In this document: positions 10,366-23,045 of the stretch, piece after piece
How positions within the stretch are numbered: the first letter of the stretch is position 1
Layout of the letters: every line of letters begins with the position of its first letter
Translations under genes and position numbers: made by a program
Origin: Rosa chinensis
Lineage: Eukaryota; Streptophyta; Magnoliopsida; Rosales; Rosaceae
Direction: 5' to 3'
DNA: 64,000 bases
Assembly (NCBI RefSeq): GCF_002994745.2
Contig: NC_037092.1
Coordinates: forward strand, 74,496,324-74,560,323
The notes under the pieces: model-generated
Told to the model about the DNA's origin: nothing
Databases searched by the model: none
What the model saw: the letters and a program-made list of their open reading frames with translations, nothing else

Positions 10366-12631
10366 ACTTTTTTTTGGGGTATTTTTCTTGGTTTTGTACC
10401 AAAGGGATATTTTCTAGGCTCCGGAGCATTTTTTTACGAAACCAAAGCTCGGGTATTTGGAAATGAAAACCCGTAGCGTCATGCTTTGCCGAATTCTTCA
10501 AATGGGCCCAAATTTGGACATGGGCTTTTGTTGTATCCTCGCGAATCATGTTCCTCGATCCATAAAGCTTTTTGGCCCCAAATTTAATATTGGCACCTTC
10601 AATGTACCGAGCGGACTCCGAGTCTTAATTTTTCTTGAAAAGAATTCGGGGAAGTATATCGAACTTTTGTTTTGGGCATCAGAGGGACTTTTCGAAGGCC
10701 CAGACACCCAACAAACTGTTCAAAGGCCCAATCTTCCCAGAGTCCCAAATTTGATAAGGACACCCAGCCATAATTTCATTTTTTTCTTTTTACTTTCAAT
10801 TCTCCTCTTCTTTTCGTTGTTTCTTATTTTTTCCTCTCCAAGCATATCGCCCCATCTTATCCCAAACCAGGTAGAACACGAGCTCAATACTGATCTTTTG
10901 CGAGGTCGAATTGGAGATGGATTTGAAGACAGAAATCAACTTGGAGATGGGATTGAAGATAGAGTCGCAGGTATATTCTTGCCTAAGGAGGATTTCAGAG
11001 CCTGCAATTGAGATTTCTGCACACAAAACGGGTGAGGATTTCATCCTTCATTTCACTCCTTTGTTTGATTTGTGTACAACAAAACTGAAATGTTCTTCTT
11101 GGTTCTTCCCATCGGCGACTCGGGGAACTGAATATTGTTTTCTGGTGTTATGAGGTCGAACAAGGCAAAGGTAGATCTTGGGTTGCGAAAGCAATACTCC
11201 TGCCTTTGACTTTTCAGGTGCGTTTGTGAGCATAATTTTGAAGAAGGAATCCTTTGCTCCCACTGATGAGTCCATGCGATTGACTTCTTTTTTTTCTTGG
11301 TGTTATAGGGGAAACTTTGCATCTCATCGTGGTGTGGCAATCCAAGCCTCTGGACTCCCAACATTGCTTTCGTTTTGGTGCCTTTGGTCTGAAAGTAAAG
11401 ACTAGCTTTTTTGTTGACTTTGCTTCTTCTTGTCTTTTCTTCTTTGTGGTGTTATTGCACACAACACACTTTGCACAGAGGGAAGACATGATTAATTAAA
11501 CATTCAGACTTGGTTGTGAGGTCACAAACCAAGATATTTTTTTTACTTTCTCATGTCGGCACCCCTTCAATATTTCTTGCAACAATATTGGTTCAGAACA
11601 CGTTGCAACCTCTTTGAATAAATTTAATTTGGCTTAGAAATATGCCTCGGATCATAGTGCACTTTCAACACATTTTTGACGAACAGTGTACCAATTTGTC
11701 TCCATTCAAAGCTTCAAGTTGTTTTGTTTTTGTCATTCCACCGCCAGACTTTCTTTAGGCTTGATTATAAAAATCAATGGTAGACTTTTCTTCATTTGTT
11801 CCTATGGCAACACCTCATCAAGCTTGTAACTTATGCAATTGTTAACTAAGCCTTCTATTTTGTGCTCAGCTTAATCAAACCTTCTCACATGCCCTGCAAC
11901 ATTGCCAGAACTTTCATTTTTTTTTTATATTGCTTTGTGCATTTGTGAATGTCTGGAATTGCTTTGTTGACATTGACCAAGACTTGGGTTAAAGCCACCG
12001 CCAGAGACTTTTGTCATTTAGTTTGTACTTGTGCAATTTGATGGAACCCTCTCCTCTGCAAATGCCACCAGAACATCATTCTTGCTTCCTCTTCTTTTGT
12101 ATCTTTTTCTTTGTACTTTGTAACTTCAACTGCTGCAAGTTCAAGGCTTTCGTTAATTTGATGAAACCTTGATATATCTTTACGCAGGTACAAAACAAGT
12201 ACAGGAGCTGTGGTGTCAAAAATTCTAGAGTTCCAGCCTTTTGACTTCGACGGTGAGTCTTCTGTCATTTTCTTTTAGTTCCTTTGCACCAAAAACGATT
12301 TCGTTGTGCTTTGTCAACTCCTATTGCTGCAACTTTAAGGATTTTAAATTTGATAAACCCTTTGTGCAGGTATAAGGCGAGGATAGCAGCTGCAGTTGAG
12401 ATCCCAGAGTTTCAATTTCAGGGTGATGCTTTCTTTTTGTTTACCCACTGGTGTGTTTAGAATAGGTGCTCTGAAATGGAGGTTGGGACTGGCTCTTCTT
12501 GGCTATGGAGTTTTGAAAAGAAGCAGGGAGGAATTATATGTGGTGTTTAAGTGGAATTGACAGAGTTCCTGTGATTGTAAGGGGCCCTCTGACAGTTCGG
12601 TGTATTAAACAGCCAAAACTTGAGGATAATA

Positions 12632-12793
12632 TCGGCACCCTAAGGCACGCCGTATCAAAGTTCTGAAACAGTATTGGCACCATAAGGCACCGCCACCGGA
12701 GCTTTGAAAGCAGTTTCGGCACCCTAAGGCACGCCGAATGAAGCTCTGAAACAGTATTGGCACCTAAAGGTACCGCCACTGGAGCTTTGAAAG
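12632..12793. repeat. ~83-bp direct repeat within LTR (right)
   Basis: Same repeat as 5575-5736, in the other LTR. Confidence 0.7.
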
Positions 12794-13271
12794 TGGTAAA
12801 ACCATAAAGAGATGCGGACGGATCCTCCACCTTTTATTCCTATGGAGCACGCTGCGGCTTCCTCTGTCCCCTTTGCTTTCCTTCCTCCTCCTTTTTTTGT
12901 CTTTATGCAGTGCTTTTTATATTGCCACGATCAGGAGTTTGGTTTGTATAAAACATAGAGTTTTAGAGTTCAACTTGGAGTGAACTACTTGGGGAACTTG
13001 TATTCCGTGAAGACTACTACTCTTATTTTGTAGTTGCTTTGTAATCTATATTTTGACAAAACAAGAAGTCTGACGTCTTGTGAAATCCAATAGACCAGCT
13101 TAATGACTCTTGTGCTTTTTCCTTTTGCTTAGAGTTTTAAAAGCTATCAACTTTATCCATCCTTATTTTCATGAGAGGCTTTTAATTTTATTTAAATAAA
13201 GCACTCATATTTTCCTGATATGGACGGGCCTCGTTGTAATTGGATGTGCGAATTTTTTTCGTTTCAACAGC

Positions 13272-13273
<2 letters not shown>

Positions 13274-13311
<38 letters not shown>
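13274..13311. repeat. (GA)n microsatellite
   Basis: About 19 GA dinucleotides directly beside the outer edge of the TR-GAG array. Confidence 0.95.
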
Positions 13312-13315
<4 letters not shown>

Positions 13316-13664
13316 GCTTAGTTTGCGATTGCTGTGCTGTGAAAGGAAGTGCTTCCGAACTTGTTGTGAGAGGAAGCAGCTGAGGTGTTTGGTAAACTGT
13401 CTTTAAAAATGGCTGTGAGAGGAAGTAGCTGAGGTGTTTAGTAAACTGTCTTTAAAAATGTTGTGAGAATGAAAAGCAATTTATAGGTGTTTGGTAAATT
13501 GCAAAACAAAAATGCTTTGACTGGATATAATTATTAAAATGAGAGTTTACAAAAAATGTCAACTTTTTAATTTTTATTTAATTTAATAATATTTAATTAT
13601 ATAATTATGAATATATATATATAGACGTAAAAGAGTAATATAAGTGATTGAAAAATCTTTAAAA
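13312..13664. other. hAT-like terminal sequence and AT-rich flank
   Basis: A ~49-bp unit with TGTGAGAGGAAG and GGTGTTTGGTAAACTG is repeated about 2.5 times at 13363-13510. GTTTGGTAAACT-type motifs are frequent in subterminal regions of plant hAT elements. A related sequence in inverted orientation lies at 22085-22262, on the far side of the Copia insertion. The rest, to 13664, is AT-rich with no gene visible. The base pairs at 13660-13664 (TAAAA) are the target-site duplication of the Copia element. Confidence 0.45.
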
Positions 13665-13879
13665 TGTAAAAGTAAAATGACAATTGGAATTGGTCTACTC
13701 ATTTCATTTCATAGCCCCTTTATATAGGGAGAGAATTACAACGGAAATATCAATTATAATGATGACATTAACTACTGATTGGTCCTTGATCCATGCTGAT
13801 TGATGGTGATTGCTAATTACTTGATTCCCTCTCCGTCAATCACTTTGACGAAGGCACATAATGTATTTTTCCTTTAACA
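13665..13879 (-). repeat. Copia 3' LTR
   Basis: 215 bp, TGTAAAAG to CCTTTAACA, with a PPT-like tract immediately inside at 13880-13890. Confidence 0.93.
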
Positions 13880-14223
13880 CTCCCCCTTGTGCCAAGTCAA
13901 AGATGAAATGGTGCATGAGTTGTTGCCTCACTAAAAACCTCGCCAAGTAACAATAAAAACCCTGTGAGGCAAAAAATACACCTTAGTCGAAGCGAAAGAG
14001 CACAACGCACCTTCTACATTTGAGGATGACATGTGTTTATTAGACTCCCTTTGACATCTACACCTCCCCCTGATACTTGCATTAATCAAGGGAGTTTGGA
14101 AAGACTTCGCATTCCTATGTTTTTCACATGTTTCTCAAATGTGGCATTGGACAATGATTTGGTGAACAAATCTGCCACATTCTCCTCAGACCTTACTTGA
14201 TTCACTTGAATCTTGAGGAGAGC

Positions 14224-15917
14224 CTATTGTTGCTGATTGTAGAACAACTTTGGCAATATGTGTTTTGTGTTATCACCCTTAATATAACCTAGCTTCATCT
14301 GTTCGATGCAAGCTGCATTGTGTTCATGAATGCAAGTAGGCTCTTCAGTGGTAAAACTCAAACCACTAGTCCCTCGAATATGTGTAATGATAGTTCTTAA
14401 CCATACACACTCACAAACCGCCTCATGTAGAGCAATGATCTCTGAGTGGTTCGAGGAGGTAGCCACAAAGGTTTGCTTGGTTGATCTCCAAGATATCGCC
14501 TTGTTCCCATTGGTAAATACATAACCAGTTTGGGAACGACCTTTATGCGGGTCAGAGAGGTATCCAGCATCAGCAAAACCAACCAAAACGTCATTTGGCA
14601 TTTCGGTGTAGTGAGTGGTGTTTTCGCCATCAACATTTCCTTTAGGGATTGCAGTTCCATCTGTTGTCCCTCTTGTCTCTATGTAGGGGAAGAACAATCC
14701 CAAGTCAATGGTTCCTTTTAAGTATCGGAAAATGTTCTTGATACCATTCCAGTGACGTTGCATTGGCGCTGAGCTAAACCTAGCTACCAAGTTCACTGAG
14801 AATGCAATGTCTGGTCGAGTACAATAATGCGTCTATTGCACTTAGATAGGGAATTTCATCTCCCAACACCTCTTCGTCATCTTCCTTTGGACGAAATGGA
14901 TCTTTCTTTGCATCCAAGCTTCGACCGATCATGGGAGTGCTAGCAGGATGCGCTTTGTCCATGTTAAATTGCCTGACTTTTGGACATACGCAGACTGGTG
15001 GATTAGTATTCCACAAACTCGGTGTTCTAGTTCAAGGCCTAGACAGAATCGAGTTTTCCCAAGATTCTTCATCTCAAATTCAGATTTCAAATAGCTCGCG
15101 GTTTCTCTTATTACATTAAGAGTACCAATTATGTTCATATCATAGACATATACTGCTACAATTGCAAATCCAGAACTTGTTTTCTTTATGAATACGCAGG
15201 GGCATAATTCATCGTTCTTATATCCCTTCCCAATCAAGTAGTCACTTAGACGGGTATACCACATCCGCCTGGATTGTTTCAATCCGTAAAGTGAGCCTTT
15301 CAACCTACTTGCAAACGCACTTCATTGTTTAGAGTCACTTGACCTGGGTAATGTAAGGCCATCAGGCACTTTCATATATATCTCTGAATCTAGATCCCCA
15401 TGGAGATATGCAGTAACCACATCTATGAGCTGAATTTCCAGTCCTTCGAAAACTACTAAACTAACTAAGTAGCGGAATGTTATAACATCCATTACGGGAG
15501 AGTATGTCTCTTCGTAGTCAATTCCAGGGCGTTGTGAGAAACCTTGCGCCATAAGGCGAGCCTTGTACCTCAAGACTTCATTCTTCTCATTACGCTTTTG
15601 ACAAAGACTCATTTATGTCCTACAAGCTTTACACTTGGTGGGGTTAGCACTACCTGACCAAATACCTGTCTCTTTGTCAGATAATCTAATTCTGCCTGGA
15701 TTGCTTCTTTCCGTTTAGGCCGATCTGCTCTTTGTTGACATTCTGCAATAGAGCTTGGTTCGATATCATCGTACTCTATGATTTCTTGAGCAACAGTGTA
15801 TGCAAATTCATCATCAATGTGCATGGAAGATCTTTCTATCAACTCATACGCACTCTCATAATCCATTGAGATTTCTTTGTTCTCTGGAATCATTTCAAAC
15901 ATCGGAGCGTCCTTCAA
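14224..15917 (-). pseudogene. pol: Copia RT and RNase H remnant
   Basis: Fragments of reverse transcriptase and RNase H are spread over several frames. Frame 15612-15322 carries the RT start (YKARLMAQGFSQRPGIDYEE, TYSPVMD). Frame 15303-14929 carries the palm with GSLYGLKQSRRMWY and the active-site box. That box reads YVYD instead of YVDD (codon at 15142-15144), so a metal-binding Asp is lost. Frame 14796-14224 carries the linker and RNase H with LVGFADAGY, GRSQTGYVF and ATSSNHSEIIALHEA. Frameshifts separate the parts and the enzyme cannot be active. Confidence 0.92.
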
Positions 15918-15995
15918 TATTGATTCATGGACATAACTGTAATCAGAGACAATCTCATGAGAGGGATTCTCTACATTGATGATTAATGGATCGGT

Positions 15996-17290
15996 TTATG
16001 CCTTACTTACCCTCTTCTTCCTTGGATGAGTGTCAATCGAACCAAGTGGCCTCCCCCTCTTCCTTTGGGGAGCCACGACCTCAACCACACCTCCACTAAG
16101 TGTGGTTGCAGTGCCTCTATCTGAGGTACCGTGCCCCTTGTTGGGGACTTCTAACCTGGCAGGCACATTTGCAGCTGGTTTATGTGATTTCGTCACTTTT
16201 GCGATATCAGTAAACGCATCAGGCATCAAATCTGCTATGTTCTGAAGATCGATTATCCTTTTCACTTCACTTTCACATTGTGAAGTGTGGGGATCAAAAT
16301 GAGACAGAGTGGGGATAAACCATGACAATTCCTGTCGTTCCCTTGGAAAATCCTTTCTCCTATCTCCCCCTAACGATGGGAAGACTGTCTCATCAAAGTG
16401 ACAATCCGCAAATCTAGCGGTAAAGAGATCGCCTATGAAGGGTTCCAAATAGCGGATAATTGTTGGGGATTCGTATCCAACAAAAATACTTAATCGTCTC
16501 TGATGACCCTTTTTGGTGCGCTGTGTGGGCGCAATGGGCACAGATACTGCGCAACCAAATATGCGTAAGTGTGAAATGTCAGGCTCATATCCAGTTACCA
16601 ACTGGTACGCAGAAAATGGTTGGCTAGCAGTGGGTCTGAAGCGAATAAGTAAAGCTGCGTGCAATATTGCATAACCCCAGGCAGATATAGGCAGGTTGGT
16701 GCGCATAACCAATGCCCTAGCCACCATCTGTAGCTTTTTTATGGTGGCTTCTGTGAGACCATTTTGTGTATGCACATGGGTTACAAGATGCTCTACATCG
16801 ATCCCGATAGACATGCAATAATCATCAAATGCTTTTGATGTAAACTCTCCAGCGTTATCAAGCCTTATAAACTTGATAGGGTGATTAGGGTGGTGAGCCC
16901 TTAAACGTATAATCTGTGCTAGGAGTTTTGCAATGCAACATTTCTTGTGGACAATAAAACAACATGTGACCAGATTGTCGAAGTATCCACCAGAACCATA
17001 AAGTACTTGAATGGTCCGCATTCTGGATGGATAGGTCCACAGATATCTCTTTGTATCCTTTGTAAGAATGGAATGTTTTGTTTTGTATCTTTAGCATAGG
17101 AAGGTATCAATCCTGTTTTTGCTAAAGAGCAGGCTTTGCGAAACGAGTGATGTGCCTTTGAAATAGTCAATGAGGCATAATGGGAGGGAGGTAGTGCTTC
17201 TGGTACTTCAGAAGGCAATGGATGCATTTGAGCAGTACTAGGACTGACATCTTGCAGTGTGGCGGACTTTTCTTCCATTTTATTATTCAC
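15996..17290 (-). pseudogene. pol: Copia integrase remnant
   Basis: Two overlapping frames (17290-16919 and 17021-15996) hold the integrase. Visible blocks are RDICGPIHPECGPFKYF, a core with KFIRLDNAGEF and QNGLTEATIKKLQMVAR, and the downstream LRIFGCAVSVPI and FVGYESPTIIRYLEP typical of plant Copia. A frameshift lies near 16920-17020. The catalytic triad looks recognisable but the protein is split. It continues to the RT remnant on the same strand. Confidence 0.9.
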
Positions 17291-17416
17291 TCAAAAGAAA
17301 GGATGTCCATATGAGTTCTTTAAAATACGGATCATCATGTCATGACCGGGATGCCTTAGGCGGCCATGCCAAAGCCTGTATGAGCCAGTGTCCCGCATTT
17401 CATTGTTGGTGACAGT

Positions 17417-17818
17417 TTAGGATTCAATGATATGAATCGTAGTGAGGTACAGTCCACTAGATTGACTCATAAGTTCTTCAAAAATGTGTTTCCTTCCATA
17501 TTCATTAGAGTTAATATCAAGGTATTCAGTTTTATTCTCACAGTGTGTTTCTACTGGATAACCGTTGGCACAAATAGCTTTGAAACTTAACAAGGTTCGA
17601 TTAGCTCTTGGTGCATATAGAGCGTCTGTGACTTGAAATGTTGTGCCATTAGGCAGCAAAAATTTGGCAGTTCCTCGCCCTTTTATTACTTGTGATGATC
17701 CAATCATCGTAGTCATAGAGGAATTATAGGCTATTAATTTAATGAATAATTTACTATTTCTTAATATTGTGTGGGTAGTCCCACTATCAACTAAGCACTC
17801 AAGTTCTCCTCCATTCAT
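17417..17818 (-). pseudogene. pol: Copia protease remnant
   Basis: A 133-codon frame with the aspartic protease motif LVDSGTTHTIL at its N-terminus, followed by the region leading to the GAG-pre-integrase domain (YAPRANRTLLSFKAI). It ends at a stop before integrase, so the polyprotein is interrupted here. Confidence 0.85.
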
Positions 17819-18121
17819 TCCTACAAATAAATGGGAGGTATTTAGAAAATATAACTCATATTCTTTAGAGTATTTCTATTTGCGTAGAATGGTATTCTTT
17901 TCATTCTAATAATTTTTCCTTTTTCTAGATGTATTGCTTTACATCTTTATAGTGTTATTTCGAACCATGCATGTAGTAAATAAAATCGAATAAATTCAAT
18001 GCTTCAGAATAAAATCCAAAATTTATTAATAAGCCAACGATAATCCAATCAAGGTCTTGTTCAGAAATCTAATTTATCAAACCATTATTGAAATAAATTT
18101 TAAAACCAAGTAGTAGTCTAA

Positions 18122-19146
18122 TTAAAAATGAGGCATTATGCCTTCACAACTGTCTTTGGAAAATAAAACAAATAAGTCAAGATTGAGAGCATCCATTGAC
18201 TTAGCAAGTTCCTCTTTGCCATTGAAGTCTGCAATTGTAAGGTTGACTTCTAGGTCATGACCTCCTTCTTTCATATAGTGAGCCTCTTGTTCTTTAGACT
18301 CTCTATACCTCTTGTAATTGGCTACTACTATGTTGTTTGCTTGGCAGTTATTGTACCAATGCCTAATGAATCCACACCTATAGCATGGTTCATTGTCAAC
18401 TCTTTCCTTTTGCATCTTGTTTCCACGATCCCCATGTCCCTTTCCACGTGGTGCATTATTGCCACGTGGGTAGGGATCAGAACGTCTAAACCCCCATGCA
18501 TTGGAGTTATTTCCACCTTTCTTTTTTCCATAATTAGCCTCGAGAATTTTCTTTGTCCTAGTAGGCCTGACATTGTTGTTCAAGAGAACCTCATTATGTC
18601 TTTTAGCCACTTGCAGTAGGCTGATCAGTTTATTGAAGTTGTGATTCTTTTGTTATTATACTCCAGCCTATACTGGTCCGCTAGTATAAGCGCTGAAGTA
18701 GGAAAGGTGGAAAGAGTCTTGTAGATCATATCATCTTCTGTGATTTCCCTTCCACAAAAATTGAGACGTGCCTTTAGGCGCAACATGTCCTTGTTGAAGT
18801 CAATGACTCTTTTGTAGTCAAGCAAGCGGATTCCATTCCACTAAACGGTCAGTTCTGGGAGCAAAGTGTTATGAATGTTCCCAAAACGTCCCTTAAGGGC
18901 ATCCCACAGTTCTTTGAGTGTCTTCAACTGAAGGTACTCCCAGCGTAGGCTAGGATCAATATGTCACCTTAGAAACATTAAGGCATTTGCTTTCACCTTA
19001 TTAGATAGTTCATCATCTTTGGGGTCGGTAATGGTGGCAGTGTAGTCTTTTGCCACAAAGGTAGTTTCCACATCGGAAACCCAATGATGGTACTCAAGTC
19101 CTTCTGAGTCTAAGATGTCAAATTCAGGTCGAGTTTGATTAGCCAT
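18122..19146 (-). pseudogene. gag: Copia Gag remnant with zinc knuckle
   Basis: The start (MANQTRPEFDILDSEG) is at 19146. A stop follows 60 codons later. The UBN2-type Gag continues in frame 18825-18625 and then 18610-18122. A CCHC knuckle, CYRCGFIRHWYNNC, lies at 18344-18385. At least two breaks separate the parts. Gag would coat and package the RNA; this copy is non-functional. Confidence 0.88.
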
Positions 19147-20836
19147 CTACATAAACAAGAGAGAAGATATAAATTATGCAGTCATAAAAACATCCACGTA
19201 AATTATTTTCCAAAAATGTGAATTAGATTTCAAGGCCAAGATTCATAATGGTCACATTTTTCGATGCTATGTGAAAATGTTTTATCACGGTAAGTGTGTG
19301 CGCATGAATTTTCTTTATCATGGCAAAATGGAGTTTATATGTTGTATAGCATTCTAAACAAGTAATAATTATAGCACGTAATAAATAATAAAAACATAGC
19401 ATATATTAAAATAAATTACATGGCATGCTCAAATTTCGCAAATATATACCAAAATATATGTTACACATAATAATAGCAATAAAATATCATGCGTAAAATA
19501 AAATATAAACAATAGCATAATATAAAGGCATGCTTAGGAATAATTATATAAGAGTAAATAAAATTCACAAAACATGCTCACAATTGCATAAATAATATAT
19601 AACAAGATATATATGGCATGTCCAAAAATAAAGTATAAACTATAGCATAATTAAAATATGCTTAAACATAATTATGTAAAACATAAATAACAAAACATGC
19701 TTAAAAAGATCAAAATTATCTAACTAAACATGCTCAAAAGTTCTAATTATAACTAATGAAAATATACCATAGTATGAAAATAAATAAAAGAGAACATACT
19801 TGGTTGTGAGAAAATAAAACAATCCTAGCGCACGCGCGTGTTGATGCAGGCATGCGTAATGATGTTTTTGGGCTTGAGAAAACTGGGCCGCTTCCTCTTC
19901 TTTTCAGCAGTAGGCCACGGGCCTTGTTCTTTTTTTCATTTTTTTTTTTTTGTGTCTGGGCCGCAGGGCCTCTATTTTTTTTTCTTTGGACCGGCTATTA
20001 CTTTGGGCCAAATCACCTCTTTTTGTTTTTTTTTTCTTTTCTTTTTCTCTCTTTTTTTTCTTCTTTTCTTTCTTCTTCTTCGCATCTTCTTTCTGGGTAT
20101 ATTGCGCAGGGGACCGCGCTGGTGAGTTGGGCAGTGGGTGGGCTGAGACTAGCAGCGTGCTAGGAGCCGCGCGGAGGCTGGCAGCTTGCTAGGCGGGCTA
20201 GGTTATGTACGATGAGGCGCAGGAATCTACTCGAGGAGGCACAGGAATCCGTGGTGCTGCAGGGCAGAGGAGCGGCGTTGGGCTGCTGCAGAGGCGCGAC
20301 TGGATCTGCTGCATGGGCGCACTGGGAGGAGAGGAAGCGGCTAGACTAGGTAGCTGCAAGGCCGGTTGACTATTCAAGGCGAGCGCGGAGGCTGTTTGGT
20401 GGCCTCTGTGTAGCTACAGGTGATCGGTGATTAGAGTGATCGATGCTTGGGGCTACTTAGATCGGTGCGTGGGGCTGCTGGGATCGGTAAGGTAAGGCCG
20501 GTCAGTGTTTGGGAAGGAGGCCAGAAGAAGGCCGGAAGGAGGATCTGCGCCGGCTGGAGGCCGCTGCTGGCCGGGTTCTACTGCAAGGCCGGGTCGGGGG
20601 TCAGAGGCGCTGGGCGGGGCCTCACGGGGATGGGGGCCAGTGGAGGAGAAATGGGGATTTGGAGGATGGGGGCCGATGGTGTTGACGGTAGAGGAAAATG
20701 AATTTTTTTTTTCATGGGATCGAGGCAGGGGCTACTTCACAGGATTTTTTTTTTTTTTTTTGCGACGGGAGGAAAAAAGAAACTAGAGAACTAGTGTTTA
20801 TTTTCTTGGCTATTTGCTCTGAGCGTGCTGATAACG
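19147..20836 (-). other. Long Copia leader, AT-rich then GC-rich
   Basis: The 1.7 kb between the 5' LTR and Gag is far longer than the few hundred bases usual for Copia leaders. The Gag-proximal part (19150-19800) is AT-rich with scattered CATGCTTA-like words. The part at 19830-20700 is GC-rich and contains long T and CTT runs on the plus strand. No conserved coding frame is visible; the short plus-strand frames here are low-complexity. Confidence 0.6.
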
Positions 20837-21050
20837 TGTAAAAGTAAAATGACAATTGGAATTGGTCTACTCATTTCATTTCATAGCCCTTTATATATAG
20901 AGAGAATTACAACGGAAATATAAATTACAATGATGACATTAACTACTGATTGGTCCTTAATCTATGCTGATTGATGGTGATTGCTAATTACTTGATTCCC
21001 TCTATGTCAATCACTTTAACGAAGGCACATAATGTGTTTTTCCTTTAACA
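20837..21050 (-). repeat. Copia 5' LTR
   Basis: 214 bp matching 13665-13879. Just inside, the minus strand reads TTATCAGCACGCTC near 20820-20835, a candidate PBS; I did not identify the primer tRNA. Confidence 0.93.
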
Positions 21051-21055
21051 TAAAA

Positions 21056-22084
<1,029 letters not shown>

Positions 22085-22262
22085 TTGCCTTCCGCAAAAG
22101 CCATTTTCAAAAGCTACTGAAAGTAGCTTCTGATTTTCTGCTGCTCGCAGAAGCTCTTCTGCCTAAAAGCTAAAATTCTGGAGTTTACCAAACAGCATCA
22201 GTTTGCACTAGAAGCGCTTTTGGTCCAAAAGTAGGCTCCAAAAGTAATGCCAAACTAAGCCT
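22085..22262. repeat. hAT/MITE-like terminal sequence
   Basis: Contains GTTTACCAAACAG, paired AAAAGCTACT/AGTAGCTTC words and CCAAACTAAGCC. Read on the minus strand the end GGCTTAGTTTGG resembles GCTTAGTTTGCG at 13318. The two could be the ends of one hAT-like element split by the Copia insertion, or two unrelated fragments. No clean 8-bp duplication was found. Confidence 0.4.
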
Positions 22263-23040
22263 TAATATGCTGTGCTTGTGGTCGAGAGGAAAAAGAGAAT
22301 TGGGGTCAGCGTGGAAAAAATCTGGTCAAGGTTAATTGGATTATGTGCCACGTGTCAAGCTGGATTGGTGCCTACCAATTAAACCAATCTGCACGTGCAT
22401 GGTTTTATTAATTAACCAATAGTTAGGCTAATTAATATAGGCAATTAAACCAATTAAGCCACTTGATTAACTAAGCTCCCTTTCCTTTAATTTTTGATTG
22501 GCCATGGTTGACTGATGCTCTACTATTTTGTTCTTTTATCGAAACACTCCAATTTGCTTCATTTTCGAGTCATTTTCCCTCGATTTTTGCAACTCCACTT
22601 ATTACCTACAAATTAAATAAAAATGGATTAATTATATAATAATTGACTTGAGGATTAACTTATTTATAGTGTTTTAGATACAATTACATGCATAGAAATA
22701 CGTGTAATCACCCAATAACAGCGTTAGTGACGGTGTGTATATAAAGTAGGTCTGGTTTAAAAGTCTATGTACTTATGTTGGGTTATATAAAGTTATAAAC
22801 GTTGGCCACTTTAATTCGGAGTGGCCTTAAATTAATGTACTGTTCTTAAAAATTTCTCTTATATAAATGGTTCATATATACAAGGCGGATCTTGGACCTA
22901 GGTATGGGCCTATGATCTCCATCCGAATGAATTAAAAAAAAAAAAAAGTTATATGTAAAAGGCGAAACATATTTACTGACAACAAAAGCCTCCCATAAAA
23001 AATAATGCATCTTTGCCAAAGAATTATTTGGCGCTAAAAC
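22263..23040. other. Intergenic, nothing recognised
   Basis: AT-rich DNA with no coding frame, no clear repeat and no RNA gene that I can see. The last five bases before the solo LTR (23041-23045) are its target-site duplication. Confidence 0.6.
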
Positions 23041-23045
23041 ACTCA

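Larger units (their letters stand above)
2626..13269 (-). mobile_element. Complete TR-GAG LTR retrotransposon
   Basis: Two near-identical 3.6 kb LTRs (2626-6213 and 9686-13269) enclose a 3.47 kb internal region. Each LTR starts TGTTG and ends CAACA. Read on the minus strand the order is 5' LTR, PBS (9661-9678), gag (9590 to 7496), a non-coding tail with tandem repeats, PPT (6214-6227), 3' LTR. No protease, RT, RNase H or integrase is visible, so it fits the TR-GAG class of non-autonomous elements, which carry gag but need pol from a partner. The Gag resembles Ty3/Gypsy Tat/Ogre-type Gag, an inference from its retrotransposon_gag domain and C-terminal Cys/His motif. The LTRs are longer than the internal region, which is unusual. 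The only LTR differences found by eye are four one-base homopolymer changes, so insertion or amplification was recent. Confidence 0.88.
9686..13269 (-). repeat. 5' LTR of the right-hand TR-GAG element
   Basis: This 3584-bp LTR matches 2626-6213. It is shorter by four bases, each a missing base in a T run (compare near 2934, 3067, 3769 and 5836). Its outer edge ends CAACA at 13269 and abuts the GA-rich flank. The target-site duplication cannot be tested because the other end of the array is outside the window. Confidence 0.9.
13665..21050 (-). mobile_element. Degenerate Ty1/Copia retrotransposon
   Basis: LTRs of 215 and 214 bp start TGTAAAAG and end CCTTTAACA. The element is flanked by a perfect 5-bp duplication TAAAA (13660-13664 and 21051-21055). 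On the minus strand the order is a long leader, Gag, protease, integrase, RT and RNase H, the Copia order with integrase before RT. A PPT-like tract (ACAAGGGGGAG on the minus strand) at 13880-13890 abuts the 3' LTR. Every domain is recognisable, but the frame is broken many times. The two LTRs differ at roughly ten bases plus two indels by eye, so it is clearly older than the TR-GAG array. Confidence 0.95.

Noticed and set aside
19838..20192. Phe-rich plus-strand frames
   Set aside because: Arise from T-rich runs in the Copia leader and are antisense to the element.
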